From assembly GCF_017254865.1 (NCBI RefSeq), contig NZ_JAFKCV010000007.1, positions 1 to 64,000 of the forward strand: DNA of 64,000 bases. The letters run 5' to 3'. Every line of letters begins with the position of its first letter. Position 1 is the first letter of the stretch. The notes under the pieces are model-generated. The model saw nothing but the letters and a program-made list of their open reading frames with translations. It ran no database searches and was not told where the DNA came from. Shown piece by piece: positions 7,150-16,319 of this stretch. Source of the DNA: Bowmanella dokdonensis. Its GTDB lineage: Bacteria > Pseudomonadota > Gammaproteobacteria > Enterobacterales > Alteromonadaceae. A program made the position numbers and the translations under genes.

Positions 7150-8463
7150 ATGACCATCACGAAATTCATACCCTGCGTTGCATGTTTAAGTTTGTTGCTT
7201 GCTTGTTCACAAGCCCCGGAACCTGCTGTAGCTGACTTCAATAGTGAAAAGACTCAGGGGCTGGTACTGCTCAGTGGATTGCCCGCCCTGGGCACCAAAG
7301 ATAGCCTTGCCATTGTTGAGCTGGACCCCGAGTCAGCCAAGTTTGGCGAAATCCTCTACGAATACGAACTCCCCGAATTTGATGCCCCGCTGCATCATCT
7401 CTACTACAGTCCCAGCGGCCGGCTCTACGCCACTGGCCTGGGGACTCAGTGCAGTCTGGCCGAGGTTAAGTTGGTCAGGAGCGCATCGGGTGCGCCAGCC
7501 GTAAATGACGTGGATTGCCTCAACACCCATGGGCAGGTAGTGGGTGAAGACATCATGTGGCACGCTGTCGATGGCACCCAGTACATGTTTGTTACCTTTA
7601 TGGGCGGCACCGGATTGGATCAGGCTGACGGGGGCTCTGTCGGCGTGTTTAATTCGCAGAATAATGAGCTGGTCACCATCATCGAGGCGCGCAAGTCAGT
7701 GGTCGGTGAAGGTCAGCCCTACATCATGTACCCCCACGGTATTTCAGCGTATGAGGATCGCATGGTGGTGTCGTCCACCGTGCATCCCGATTTGGCCACC
7801 GGCGTGGGCAACGCGGTGACGGTAATAGACCTCAATACCTTCGAGCCGATTGAAAACATCATCACCGAAGAAGCCAAGCCTGTTGGCTTTCCAAGTTCGC
7901 CGGTGGAAGTGTTATTCGTACGTCCAAGCATCGTAGCAGGGGCGCAACCGGCGGTGCTGGTGAATACGATGTTTGGCTTTGAAACCTGGAAAATCCCCTA
8001 TAACGCTGAGGCAAAAACCTTTGGCACACCCGAGAAGCTTTATGACGGTGCCGCCGCTGGTACCGGTGTGCCACTGGAGTTCTACGGCAATGAGGAAGAG
8101 CTGTTTATCAGCCATGCTATCCCCGGGGTGGTCAAACGGTACAGCCTGAAAGACTTACCCGACTTGGTCTCCAGTGGTGAAGATATACAGGCGGAGCTGG
8201 GGGCTCACCATATGATCTTCTTCGAAACTGCATCCGGCAGAAAACTCATCGCAATTCAGAACAATCTGCTGAATTTGGGTAATGCACAGGATAACGATCC
8301 CACGGATGTCGACTTTATCGCCAAGCTGAATGATCACTCCGTCACTGTGCATGACCTGATCACGGGGGAGCGCCTTGGCGCCGTGAATTTCAAAGCCAAA
8401 TTCAATAAAGGCATTGATAATATTGAAGCGCTGTTTGGCTCCGGGTTTGTTCATCATCATTGA
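7150..8463 (+). CDS. Beta-propeller lipoprotein, distantly SBP56 (selenium-binding/methanethiol oxidase)-like
   Basis: A lipoprotein signal ends at LSLLLAC, so the protein is likely anchored in the outer membrane facing the periplasm. The rest (about 420 residues) has repeated propeller-like strands (LYATGLG, MFVTFMGG, VVSSTVHPD, ELFISHAIPG) and conserved-looking His clusters: PLHHLYYSP, YPHGIS, GAHHMIFF and a terminal HHH. These recall SBP56 proteins, whose copper-dependent members oxidise methanethiol, but the match is weak and CxxC is lacking. It is the first gene of a tight operon with an MbnH-like dihaem enzyme and an MbnP-like protein, so a copper-linked role is attractive. ATGs at 7135 and 7150 are both possible; I chose 7150 for its AGAG and compact signal. 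Confidence 0.6.
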   Translation: MTITKFIPCVACLSLLLACSQAPEPAVADFNSEKTQGLVLLSGLPALGTKDSLAIVELDPESAKFGEILYEYELPEFDAPLHHLYYSPSGRLYATGLGTQCSLAEVKLVRSASGAPAVNDVDCLNTHGQVVGEDIMWHAVDGTQYMFVTFMGGTGLDQADGGSVGVFNSQNNELVTIIEARKSVVGEGQPYIMYPHGISAYEDRMVVSSTVHPDLATGVGNAVTVIDLNTFEPIENIITEEAKPVGFPSSPVEVLFVRPSIVAGAQPAVLVNTMFGFETWKIPYNAEAKTFGTPEKLYDGAAAGTGVPLEFYGNEEELFISHAIPGVVKRYSLKDLPDLVSSGEDIQAELGAHHMIFFETASGRKLIAIQNNLLNLGNAQDNDPTDVDFIAKLNDHSVTVHDLITGERLGAVNFKAKFNKGIDNIEALFGSGFVHHH

Positions 8464-8472
8464 TGCAAGGCA

Positions 8473-9606
8473 ATGAGCAAACGACAGGTTGTGCTGCTCG
8501 CCACCGCTTTTGCAGCGGTGGCGGTCTTTTCGACTCTGTCCTTCCTCCTGGTCAATACGGCTCCACAGGGCAAGCCGCTTAAAAACTTTACCGCGCCTTT
8601 TGTCTATGGTCGCTTTGCGATCCCGCCAGATAACCCGCTGACCGAAGAGGGGGTGGAACTCGGCAGAAGGCTGTTTTACGACCCGCGATTGTCATCCAAC
8701 AATCAGGTGTCTTGCAGTACCTGCCACCAACAGAGTCTGGCATTTACCGATGGGTTAACCGGCTCCGTGGGCGTATCCGGTAAACCACTGGCTTTCAACA
8801 GCATGAGTCTGGCTAACCTCCTCTGGGGCCCCCAGTTTTTTTTCTGGAATGGCCGCTCAGACTCGCTGGAGCAGCAAGCCCTGATCCCCCTCCAGCACCC
8901 CGATGAAATGGGCCAGGATCTTGACGAACTTGTCCAGGAGCTCGAACAGGACACCACTTACCGGCAGCTGTTTAGAATTGCCTACGGGGGAATCTCGGCC
9001 GAGACTATCGCCAAAGCCCTGGCCAGCTTTCAGCGCACTCTGGTATCAGCTAACTCCCGCTATGATCAGTTTCTGCGCGGGGAAATCCAGTTAACCGAGC
9101 AGGAAGAGTGGGGAAGAAAGCTGTTTATGGCCCACCCCGACACTAAGGCCAGCCTGCGCGGCGGAAACTGCATCGATTGTCATAGTCAGTTTCTGACCAG
9201 CGGCTTTAACACCAAATTTGATGGGTTTATCAATAACGGACTGGACGATGAAGCCAATCTGTCACCGGGTCTGGCAGAAGTCACCGGTAACGAGGCACAT
9301 AGAGGCGTTTTTAAAACGCCTACCTTGCGGAACATTGCCGTTACCGCGCCCTATATGCATGACGGACGATTTCAGACTCTGGAGCAGGTGTTGAAGCACT
9401 ACAACGGCGGCATCAAGCCAAGCAAAACCCTGAGTCCGCTTATTGCTGAAGCCGACAACCTCGGTAATTTCAGTGACGGTAAAATCAGCCTTAACCTGAG
9501 GGAAGAAGAAGCACAGGCGATTATCGCCTTTTTACATACGCTGACCGATGAAACCTTTCTGACCGATCCGAGATTTTCCAATCCCTTTAGCGACAAGGCC
9601 AAATAA
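8473..9606 (+). CDS. MbnH/MauG-like dihaem cytochrome c peroxidase
   Basis: 377 residues with an N-terminal signal or anchor (about 7-28). Two haem c sites are visible: CSTCH at 81-85 and CIDCH near 233-237. The C-terminal segment LRNIAVTAPYMHDGRFQTL (near 285-303) is the hallmark of the bacterial CCP/MauG family. Typical members reduce peroxide or, in MauG and MbnH, use a bis-Fe(IV) state to oxidise Trp residues of a partner. The next gene, overlapping by one base, encodes an MbnP-like partner, which favours the MbnH role over plain peroxidase. Acts in the periplasm. Nine bases separate it from the propeller lipoprotein upstream. Confidence 0.85.
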   Translation: MSKRQVVLLATAFAAVAVFSTLSFLLVNTAPQGKPLKNFTAPFVYGRFAIPPDNPLTEEGVELGRRLFYDPRLSSNNQVSCSTCHQQSLAFTDGLTGSVGVSGKPLAFNSMSLANLLWGPQFFFWNGRSDSLEQQALIPLQHPDEMGQDLDELVQELEQDTTYRQLFRIAYGGISAETIAKALASFQRTLVSANSRYDQFLRGEIQLTEQEEWGRKLFMAHPDTKASLRGGNCIDCHSQFLTSGFNTKFDGFINNGLDDEANLSPGLAEVTGNEAHRGVFKTPTLRNIAVTAPYMHDGRFQTLEQVLKHYNGGIKPSKTLSPLIAEADNLGNFSDGKISLNLREEEAQAIIAFLHTLTDETFLTDPRFSNPFSDKAK

Positions 9607-10337
9607 TGAAAACCCGCAGAGACAGTGTGAAGAGTATATTGCTGGCGATGGCTTTTTTTATGGTTACGGCGTGTCAGTGGTGGCAGGCCAAACCATCAAC
9701 GCTGGTATTGCGTTTTTATCCCTTTGTCGGTGACAGTCCGCTGGCGCTCAGCTCTGGCCTCTACCCTAATCCAGGAGGGGAGGGCAGCTACAGCATCCGG
9801 GATTTTCAGTTTTTTATCAGTAACCTGAAGTTCAAGGGCAAGGAAGCAGAGCACAGGGTACCGCAAAGCTACCACCTGGCCCGTTTTGATAATCAACAGG
9901 GTATTTACGAATTAGCGATAACCCTACCCGGGGGGCAAGAGTTTGATCTGATGGAACTGGGGATAGGGGTTGACCCTGAGGCCAATGGCACCATTACCGT
10001 TGCTGGCGATTTGGACCCTAATGGTCGCATGGCCTGGAGCTGGGATGTTGGCTATAAGTTCATCCTGTTGGAAGGCCGGCTCAATCAGGGTGACAAACTG
10101 CTGCCGCTGGTCTATCACGTGGGCTTTGATGAAAACTACACGACCACAGCATTTTCCCTCCCTGGCGATACTGACGTGCTTAACCTCAAAGTGGACATCG
10201 CCCGACTCTTCACAGCGAATACCCCAGTTGACTTGGCCAGCCTGCCCACCGTGAAGTTCGACCGTGCAGACGCTGCCCGTATTGGGGAGGGATTAAACAC
10301 AATGCTCAGTATGTGTAAGGATGAGTGCGCTGAGTAA
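9606..10337 (+). CDS. MbnP-like copper-protein family lipoprotein
   Basis: 243 residues with a lipobox (MVTACQ), so a periplasm-facing lipoprotein. The body fits the MbnP family: LRFYPFVGDSPL, YSIRDFQFFISNLKF, and RMAWSWDVGYKFI near residues 140-152, which matches the Trp-rich motif where the paired MbnH turns a Trp into kynurenine to create a copper-binding site. The start codon overlaps the stop of the dihaem gene (TAATG), so the two are translated together. That Trp is modified here is inferred from the gene pair. It ends convergently, 55 bp from the regulator gene. Confidence 0.7.
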   Translation: MKTRRDSVKSILLAMAFFMVTACQWWQAKPSTLVLRFYPFVGDSPLALSSGLYPNPGGEGSYSIRDFQFFISNLKFKGKEAEHRVPQSYHLARFDNQQGIYELAITLPGGQEFDLMELGIGVDPEANGTITVAGDLDPNGRMAWSWDVGYKFILLEGRLNQGDKLLPLVYHVGFDENYTTTAFSLPGDTDVLNLKVDIARLFTANTPVDLASLPTVKFDRADAARIGEGLNTMLSMCKDECAE

Positions 10338-10392
10338 TGCCGGTAAGCAACATTCTCCTCAATACCTACCTCTGCGCCCAAAGCGTCGGGAC

Positions 10393-12456
10393 CTAATCAC
10401 TCACACTCAGCTCAACCAGCTCGCGTCTGCCGCCGATGAATTTGGTGGCCAGCATTTGGTCGGACTTTACGTCGCTTATATAGATAACGTCTTTGTGGAC
10501 CTGGGCGATAGTTTCGAATTTATCCGTTGCCAATTCATATCGCCACAGCTGATTGTCGCGGTCCAGGCCATAGAGGTGGCCGTCTTTGAGCACGGCCCGT
10601 TTTCCGTAAAGCTTGCCTTGGAGCGCCGTTAGCGGCTCTTTTTTGGCCTGGGACCATAGCCAGAAGTGCTTTTGGTTGTCGCTGTAAATAATTCGATTGT
10701 CATCCGTATAAGCCGCCCACATAACATCCTTTAATTTCAAATCTGTGGTTGCCCCGGTATTTACGTCAATGCTAAACAACTGATCCTTGTCTGACTGATT
10801 GGCTGTTACCAATAAGTAGTCCGGATTGGTCCAGGGCATTAAGACATTGACGGCGATGGGGGAGTCGATGCTTTGATGACGCCCGTCGAGGTTGACCATG
10901 ACAACCTTATTGTTTGCGTTTACCGCCAGTGCCTCCCCGCTTGGTGCCCAGCTGTAGAGTAGCCCCCGCATACCATCTTCAAAACGGGTGAGCTGATAGG
11001 TCGTCTCGCCATCTGTGATCCATAGCTGGCTGTCGCCTGAGCGGTACGAAGCAAAGGAAATCAGATTTCCGCCGGGTTGAAACTGGGAGTTGATATCCAC
11101 TTCTGTTGAGCGGGAAAACACCTCTACATCAGCCATGCCCTGCAATGTGGTAAGAAATCCCACATCGAAGTCTTTGCTTCCCTGGGTTGCGGCAATTTTT
11201 GTCTGGTTTGGGTGATAGACGGCGTTTGATAAGCCGCTGAAACCGGCAGTATGTAAAAGCTCTAAATCGCCATTGGGGCTTAGCCGGAAAATCTGCCCAC
11301 CCACCTCGGTCAAAAAGTGCTCACCATCAGGAGAAAAAGTAATAGGGAAGTCCCGATACACAGAATGCTGGGGCAATCGCTTGATGGTGGCTTCTGAGAG
11401 TATCTGGCCGTCTGTAGTGAAGGTTCGCAGTATATGGTTATTGCCTTCCACTGTGCTGGTGCTGGCGAATATGTCTTTGGCTCTTGAATAAGCCAATGAA
11501 TACAACTGGCCACCATGATCCATCGGCACTTTGGTTACCTGTTCAGATCTTGCGTCATGAATAATCAGTGCCGGGTGCTTATGATTGGCGTCGCTATATT
11601 GAAGGAGCGCAATCCGCCCGTCGTTTAACCACAGCGGATGAGTGGTTGGCGTTTGCTCGCAATCGAATCTTATCAGGCTGTTTGCCTCGCCTTTCCATGC
11701 CTGCGCAAAATCCAGCGTCTGTAACTGCCAGCACTGCTGCACCTGCTCGTTGGCATCCTCGCAGCTCGACTGCAGCACCAAGGCGATGCTGGAACCGTCT
11801 GCCGACCAAGCCAGGCCATCATAGTGGCCGGGCGCATCGCTTAGACGAACCTCCTGATTGTTAGTGAGATCCTTTGCCCATAAATGACTGATGCATTGGC
11901 CGACATAGCGGTTAAAGACCAGATATTTGCCGTCGGGGGAATAGGAGGCGTTAAATTCCTGCTCATCACTGGCCGTTAAGGGTGTCAGTTGGTCATACAA
12001 CTCAGATTGGGGTTTCTTGCCTGCCCATAAGGCGCCAACAGCCAGTATGACGACCACTGCAACAATCCATACGCCTTTGTTCGCCTTTGGTTTCGTTGCC
12101 GCTGGTGCACTATCTGCCTGCAAGGGCTGGGTTTTACTCTCCTCCCACCGGACATTCGCTTCGAGGCTGTAACCTTTTTTGGCATGGGTCTTGATAAAGG
12201 CTTGCTGTTTGCTGTCATCACCAAAGGCTTTTCTGAGTTGAGCGATGGCCCGTTGCAGGGTGTTTGGGCCCACAACACTTTTTCCCCACACCAATTCCAT
12301 GAGTTCGTCGAGACTCACCACGTCGCCTGCACGGGATGCCAATACTTCCAGGACTTTTAAGGCTTTAGGAGGGAGTTGGGTGGCCTGTTGTTGATGCCGT
12401 ATTTGATTGCGACTGATATCAACAAAGTAGTTGTTAACCCAGAAATGTTGCGCCAT
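10393..12456 (-). CDS. CadC-like transmembrane regulator: winged helix plus TolB-type propeller
   Basis: 687 residues. Residues about 1-105 are an OmpR/PhoB-type winged helix (LPPKALKVLEVLA, NTLQRAIAQLRKAFGDD, IKTHAKKGYSLE). A single membrane span lies near 126-145 (GVWIVAVVVILAVGALWAG), and the periplasmic part (about 150-687) carries repeated TolB/WD40-like blades (NASYSPDGKYLVF, LAWSADGSSIAL). Such proteins bind DNA from the membrane and sense a periplasmic signal. A paralogue at 24281-26326 has the same layout. It is divergent from the HEAT-like gene at 12636, which is a likely target together with itself. The ligand is unknown. Confidence 0.8.
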   Translation of the reverse strand: MAQHFWVNNYFVDISRNQIRHQQQATQLPPKALKVLEVLASRAGDVVSLDELMELVWGKSVVGPNTLQRAIAQLRKAFGDDSKQQAFIKTHAKKGYSLEANVRWEESKTQPLQADSAPAATKPKANKGVWIVAVVVILAVGALWAGKKPQSELYDQLTPLTASDEQEFNASYSPDGKYLVFNRYVGQCISHLWAKDLTNNQEVRLSDAPGHYDGLAWSADGSSIALVLQSSCEDANEQVQQCWQLQTLDFAQAWKGEANSLIRFDCEQTPTTHPLWLNDGRIALLQYSDANHKHPALIIHDARSEQVTKVPMDHGGQLYSLAYSRAKDIFASTSTVEGNNHILRTFTTDGQILSEATIKRLPQHSVYRDFPITFSPDGEHFLTEVGGQIFRLSPNGDLELLHTAGFSGLSNAVYHPNQTKIAATQGSKDFDVGFLTTLQGMADVEVFSRSTEVDINSQFQPGGNLISFASYRSGDSQLWITDGETTYQLTRFEDGMRGLLYSWAPSGEALAVNANNKVVMVNLDGRHQSIDSPIAVNVLMPWTNPDYLLVTANQSDKDQLFSIDVNTGATTDLKLKDVMWAAYTDDNRIIYSDNQKHFWLWSQAKKEPLTALQGKLYGKRAVLKDGHLYGLDRDNQLWRYELATDKFETIAQVHKDVIYISDVKSDQMLATKFIGGRRELVELSVSD

Positions 12457-12635
12457 AGGAAAAAGGAATCATGCAAAAGACTTATGCCGAGCTTACTGCA
12501 AGGTTCATTGCCGGATAAAGCTTAAAGCTGATAAATCAGCGAAACGTCAGTTTTTTTTCATGTCCTTCAGGCCACGGTGGGCTTCAATAGGCCACGAAAT
12601 GTCAACTCCAACAACAACAGCAGGTAAGCAAATCC

Positions 12636-13400
12636 ATGAAGATCCGTTCTCCCTTTAAAAAAATGGCGGTTGCAATGAGTATGGCGGCATTGTTGGTCGC
12701 CGCTTTTCTGATCCATGCGTTGGCTGGGTTGGGGGCTAGCCCCATCGTCTTTGCCGATCCCCCTTCGTTAGTTCAGCAGCATGCAATGACACTGAGTGAT
12801 ACCGGGCAGGCCATTGCTGCAGACATACCCGACAGGCTCAACAAGGGTGATGCCTCTTCTGGGGCGAAAAAGATAACCGAAGACATTGCCGCAGAAAAAG
12901 CACTGGTTCACAGGGTGTTCTTTGACGGTGAGTCACCGGATTTACTTTTTCAGTTGTTTGCCCACCCGGACAAATCACAACGGGTGAAAATTGCGGCAGC
13001 ATTTTCTGCTATCAATGTTGAATTTACCCACGACGAGGAAAGTGGTTTTCCCAAAAAAAGGGAGGCGTTCTGGAAAGATGCCGAAGGGCATCTTGCCAAT
13101 ATGCGCAACGCACTGTTCGAAGCGCTTATTACCTCCGCGGAAGAAAACACAGTAAACCAAATTCCCTACACCTTGGCCTGGATGCCCGGCCAAGGCCAGG
13201 AAACCGTCGAAGTGTTGGCGTGGGCTGCAAAACATCATCCGAACTGGTGGATAAGGCGGTTTTCAGTGTTTTTCGTCGCGGAGTTTGGGCAGAACGAACC
13301 CTTGGCCGAAGCCATACTCAGCAGTCAGACTCACGATCCTGATTACCGGGTTCGCAGAGAAGTATTGGATCAGCGCATGAGTAAAATCCTGGGGAGTTAA
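12636..13400 (+). CDS. Exported HEAT-like protein of unknown function
   Basis: 254 residues with an N-terminal hydrophobic segment (about 10-31) that is a signal peptide or anchor. The mature part is helical with repeats suggestive of HEAT motifs: LLFQLFAHPDKSQRVKIAAAF, VEVLAWAAKHHPNWWIRRFSV and the terminal SQTHDPDYRVRREVLDQRM. No catalytic motif is seen. AGGTAA stands upstream of the ATG. Divergent from the winged-helix/TolB-like regulator across 179 bp, so it is a candidate target of that regulator. A function cannot be assigned. Confidence 0.6.
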   Translation: MKIRSPFKKMAVAMSMAALLVAAFLIHALAGLGASPIVFADPPSLVQQHAMTLSDTGQAIAADIPDRLNKGDASSGAKKITEDIAAEKALVHRVFFDGESPDLLFQLFAHPDKSQRVKIAAAFSAINVEFTHDEESGFPKKREAFWKDAEGHLANMRNALFEALITSAEENTVNQIPYTLAWMPGQGQETVEVLAWAAKHHPNWWIRRFSVFFVAEFGQNEPLAEAILSSQTHDPDYRVRREVLDQRMSKILGS

Positions 13401-13438
13401 CAGGATAATTTTCCTCCCGATAGCCTGATATCAGCCAA

Positions 13439-13460
13439 AGCTGGGGTTATAACCCCAGCT
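13439..13460. terminator. Perfect 22-bp palindrome at the convergent gene ends
   Basis: AGCTGGGGTTATAACCCCAGCT is a perfect palindrome that contains the TAA stop of the DUF1348 gene and lies between it and the HEAT-like gene. It could serve as a hairpin for both directions, but there is no T-run. Part of it (GGGGTTATAACCCC) is also kept in the remnant at 6916. Confidence 0.4.
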
Positions 13461-13923
13461 CGCTCAGGCCTGGATGGTCTTCTGGTCTTGGCCCTGTGGG
13501 CCAGCGGAATTTGCGTTCAGATTCGGTGATGGCCAAATCATTGATGCTGGCATGGCGATAGGCCATCAGGCCCTGGTCGTTGAATTGCCAGTTTTCATTG
13601 CCGTAGGAGCGAAACCACTGTCCGGCCTGGTTATGCCATTCGTAGGCGAAGCGCACGGCGATGCGGTTACCGGTATGGCACCAGATTTCCTTGATCAAGC
13701 GGTAATCCTGCTCTTTGGCCCATTTTTCCTGCAGGAAGCTGATGATGGCCGCACGGCCCTGCAGGAAGCGGTCACGGTTGCGCCACACTGAATCTGCTGT
13801 GTAGGCCAGAGCAACGGCCTGCGGGTTCTGCCCGTTCCAGGCATCCTCGGCTTTACGTACCTTGATGATGGCGTGCTCCAGGCTGAATGGAGGCAGGGGT
13901 GGCCTGGCAATATTGTCTGTCAT
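13447..13923 (-). CDS. DUF1348 / nuclear transport factor 2-like protein
   Basis: 158 residues, full length for the DUF1348 family of NTF2-like alpha+beta barrels. Signature parts are [30 protein letters not shown] and [20 protein letters not shown]. The fold usually makes a small-molecule pocket or hydrolase/isomerase site, but the substrate is not known. It is the last gene of a minus-strand set with the PNPOx-reductase fusion (40 bp upstream) and the CMD protein, so it probably works on the same electrophile or xenobiotic. AGG precedes the ATG. A 3' remnant of a paralogue sits at 6916. Confidence 0.8.
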   Translation of the reverse strand: MTDNIARPPLPPFSLEHAIIKVRKAEDAWNGQNPQAVALAYTADSVWRNRDRFLQGRAAIISFLQEKWAKEQDYRLIKEIWCHTGNRIAVRFAYEWHNQAGQWFRSYGNENWQFNDQGLMAYRHASINDLAITESERKFRWPTGPRPEDHPGLSELGL

Positions 13924-13963
13924 AGGAACCTCGTTAGTTTGCCGCTTTGGCGGCTTGGTGTGA

Positions 13964-15526
13964 TTAAAGTGTCAGGGTCAGGCTGGGACTGCTGGCCCGC
14001 GAGACACAGGGGCAGATCAGCGTCTTGCGCTCCTCTTGCGTCAGTACTCTATCGCGATGATCCGGAGTGCCGTCCGAATAGCCGACGGCGCACTGTTTGC
14101 ACTGGCCTGTTTGGCAACTGAAAGGGGCGTCGATGCCGTTTTCCAGCAGCGCATCGAGCAGGCTGGTTTGTGCCGGCACCTGAATCTCCCGGCCGGATTC
14201 TGCCAGTTTCAGCAGTACCGGCTGATCATCCTCTGACGGCTCAAAGCCGAAACGCTCCATGCGGATTTGCGATGCCGGAATGGCAAGTCGGGTGGCCAGG
14301 ACCTGTACCTCCCGCAGCAGGCGCTCGGGCCCGCAGACAAAAAACACCGTCTGTCTGTCGGCCTGCTTCATCAGCTCTGGTAAATTCAGTCGCCGGTCCT
14401 GGTCGCCGGCGTAGAGGCGCGTAATGGGGCCGGGCACCCCTTGCAGCTCATCGGCAAAGGCCATTGCTTTGCGTTGTTTGCCCGCGTAATGCAGCTCGGT
14501 GGGATGTCCCCGAGTCGGCAGGGCATGGGCCAGTGCTTTGACCGGCGTAATACCTATGCCTCCGGCAATCAGCATCACCGGCTGACCCGGTTGCAGCGAC
14601 AGGTCAAAGTAATTGGACGGCGTTTCGCAGTGCAGGGTTACGCCCAGTTGGTAGGTCTGGTGAATAGCGGCAGAGCCGCCCTTGCCATTGGCCTGATTCA
14701 GTACGGCGATTTCATAGCGATCCGTTCTGGTAGGATCGGAGCACAGCGAATAGTGCCTGAGATCCCGGGTGCCATCCGGCAGTATCACCGGCACTTTAAT
14801 ATGGGCGCCGGGGCTGAATGGTGGCAGGGGTTGGTGGTCTTTGGATCGAAGTTCATAGGCGCGGATATTTTCACTGAGCTGGCGGATGCCGCTGATTTCC
14901 AGTGCCAACGGACCGTCGCCAAGTACCACTGGCTCGGCGCCAGAGGTTGACGAGGGGGCTTGCCCGGCCAGTCGACGGGCGAGGATCTGCTCCACCTCCT
15001 GTTCGCTGAATCTGGGGGTAATGTGTTGAGGACAGTTCCAGTCAAACGCCTCCACATGAATGATAAAACCCCGTTCCACCTTGGCCCGGTAGCGCTGCGG
15101 CTTTAGCGAGGCAAGCCTCTCTGGCTGGTCCGGGCCGACCTGTTCCACCCGGCCCAGCAGTTTCAGGCGTCGGCGATTGGGGTAGTCCATAAATATCAGA
15201 GACACCCGGTCGTTGACGCTGACATTGCCGGTACTGATGTACTGGCGGTTACCGCTGAAATCGGCAAAGCCCAGGGTACGGGCGTCCAGCACCCGCATAA
15301 AGCCCGCCGGGCCGCCGCGATGCTGCACATAAGGCCAACCGGTTTCACTGACGCTGGCCATATAAAAGCTGTCGCGTTGTGCAATAAAGTCTGCTTCCAC
15401 GTTGCTAAGCAGGTAGTTGACGTCTTCGCCCTGCTCCATGCGCTCGTAATTGCTGCGGCTGCGCTGCTGGCGCTGAATGTCCTTGACGCTGTCGGTGAAC
15501 ATCAGCTTGGCGTATTGGTGACTCAT
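13964..15526 (-). CDS. PNPOx-like flavin domain fused to ferredoxin reductase and [2Fe-2S] domain
   Basis: 520 residues, three modules. Residues about 35-180 are a pyridoxamine-phosphate-oxidase-like FMN split barrel ([19 protein letters not shown]). About 210-430 form a ferredoxin-NADP reductase unit with the FAD motif RHYSLCS, the NAD(P) motif [12 protein letters not shown] and [10 protein letters not shown]. The tail is a plant-type [2Fe-2S] domain with Cys 471, 476 and 479 plus 505 or 507 (CQTGQCKQC ... LICPC). Electrons would pass from NAD(P)H through FAD to the cluster and possibly to the split-barrel flavin. The natural acceptor is unknown; the CMD and DUF1348 neighbours suggest detoxification of a reactive small molecule. 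A good AGGGAGA site precedes the ATG. Confidence 0.85.
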   Translation of the reverse strand: MSHQYAKLMFTDSVKDIQRQQRSRSNYERMEQGEDVNYLLSNVEADFIAQRDSFYMASVSETGWPYVQHRGGPAGFMRVLDARTLGFADFSGNRQYISTGNVSVNDRVSLIFMDYPNRRRLKLLGRVEQVGPDQPERLASLKPQRYRAKVERGFIIHVEAFDWNCPQHITPRFSEQEVEQILARRLAGQAPSSTSGAEPVVLGDGPLALEISGIRQLSENIRAYELRSKDHQPLPPFSPGAHIKVPVILPDGTRDLRHYSLCSDPTRTDRYEIAVLNQANGKGGSAAIHQTYQLGVTLHCETPSNYFDLSLQPGQPVMLIAGGIGITPVKALAHALPTRGHPTELHYAGKQRKAMAFADELQGVPGPITRLYAGDQDRRLNLPELMKQADRQTVFFVCGPERLLREVQVLATRLAIPASQIRMERFGFEPSEDDQPVLLKLAESGREIQVPAQTSLLDALLENGIDAPFSCQTGQCKQCAVGYSDGTPDHRDRVLTQEERKTLICPCVSRASSPSLTLTL

Positions 15527-15606
15527 GACAATCTCCCTTGGTATCCGGCCGCCGGCGTCTAAGCCGGGGGCCGGAAAAAGTGCCGGTGCAACCGGCAGGG
15601 TGCTGT

Positions 15607-16161
15607 TCAGGCGGCGTTGGCCCTCAGTGCCAGGTCGACTTTGGGAAAATCAATGTCTACCTGACTGGCTTTGCCGAGAATGTTGGTCAGTGCATTCATG
15701 CCCACATGGGTAATGATCTCGACGATGTCGGCGTCACTGTATCCAGCCTGGCGCACCTCAGCCAGTTCCTCGTCGGTGACCTCACCGCTGTGTTCGGCCA
15801 GCGCCTTGGCAAATTTTACCGCCACGGCGGCTTTGGCGTCCTGGCTGCTGCCGGCACGGTTGGCGGCGATTTCATCGCCGTTTAATCCGGCATGACGGCC
15901 AATGGCGGTGTGGGCAGACACGCAATACTGACATTCATTCTGCTGGGCGATGGCCAGGGCAATGCGCTCCCTTGTGGGCGCCTCCAGGCTGCCTTCACCG
16001 GCGATGCCGTGCAGCCCCAGGAAGGCTCGCAGGGCAGCAGGGGAGTTGGCAAAGACTTTCAAAAAATTGGGCACCATGCCCAGTTTGGTCTCAATGGCTT
16101 CAAACAGGGCCTGTTGTTCCTGGTTGGCATTGGATTTTTCAATCATTGCGATACGGTTCAT
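15607..16161 (-). CDS. Carboxymuconolactone decarboxylase (AhpD-like) family protein
   Basis: 184 residues, all helical, with the peroxidase-type motif CQYC at 77-80 and His 84 (ECQYCVSAH), as in AhpD-like alkylhydroperoxidases. The Cys pair would cycle between thiol and disulfide to reduce peroxides. The ATG at 16161 has AGAGGA upstream; longer starts run into the regulatory region shared with the LysR gene. It opens the operon that continues with the PNPOx-reductase fusion and DUF1348. A gap of 80 bp to the next gene has no terminator. Likely LysR-controlled. Confidence 0.85.
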   Translation of the reverse strand: MNRIAMIEKSNANQEQQALFEAIETKLGMVPNFLKVFANSPAALRAFLGLHGIAGEGSLEAPTRERIALAIAQQNECQYCVSAHTAIGRHAGLNGDEIAANRAGSSQDAKAAVAVKFAKALAEHSGEVTDEELAEVRQAGYSDADIVEIITHVGMNALTNILGKASQVDIDFPKVDLALRANAA

Positions 16162-16278
16162 GGACTTTCCTCTTGATATGGATGATGAGTAAACCTGGTC
16201 TCCGGGCAGACAGATGTCATTCCGGGTCAGTGATGTGACTATAGGAAGATTCGAAAAGAAGAAGAATATCCGTGAAAT

Positions 16279-16293
16279 GCAATATATTATTGC
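16279..16293. promoter_or_regulatory. Inverted repeat, candidate LysR operator
   Basis: GCAATA-TAT-TATTGC is a perfect dyad between the CMD start (16161) and the LysR start (16320). LysR proteins usually bind a dyad near the divergent promoter and repress themselves, so this is the best candidate operator for the CMD/PNPOx/DUF1348 operon. Seen in sequence; binding is inferred. Confidence 0.5.
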
Positions 16294-16319
16294 GTTAAGT
16301 GGAATAATAGGGTCTGGCA

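Noticed and set aside
7120-10337. Methanobactin biosynthesis locus
   Set aside because: Only MbnH/MbnP-like genes are present; no precursor peptide, MbnB or MbnC homologue was seen, and MbnP/MbnH pairs are widespread without methanobactin.
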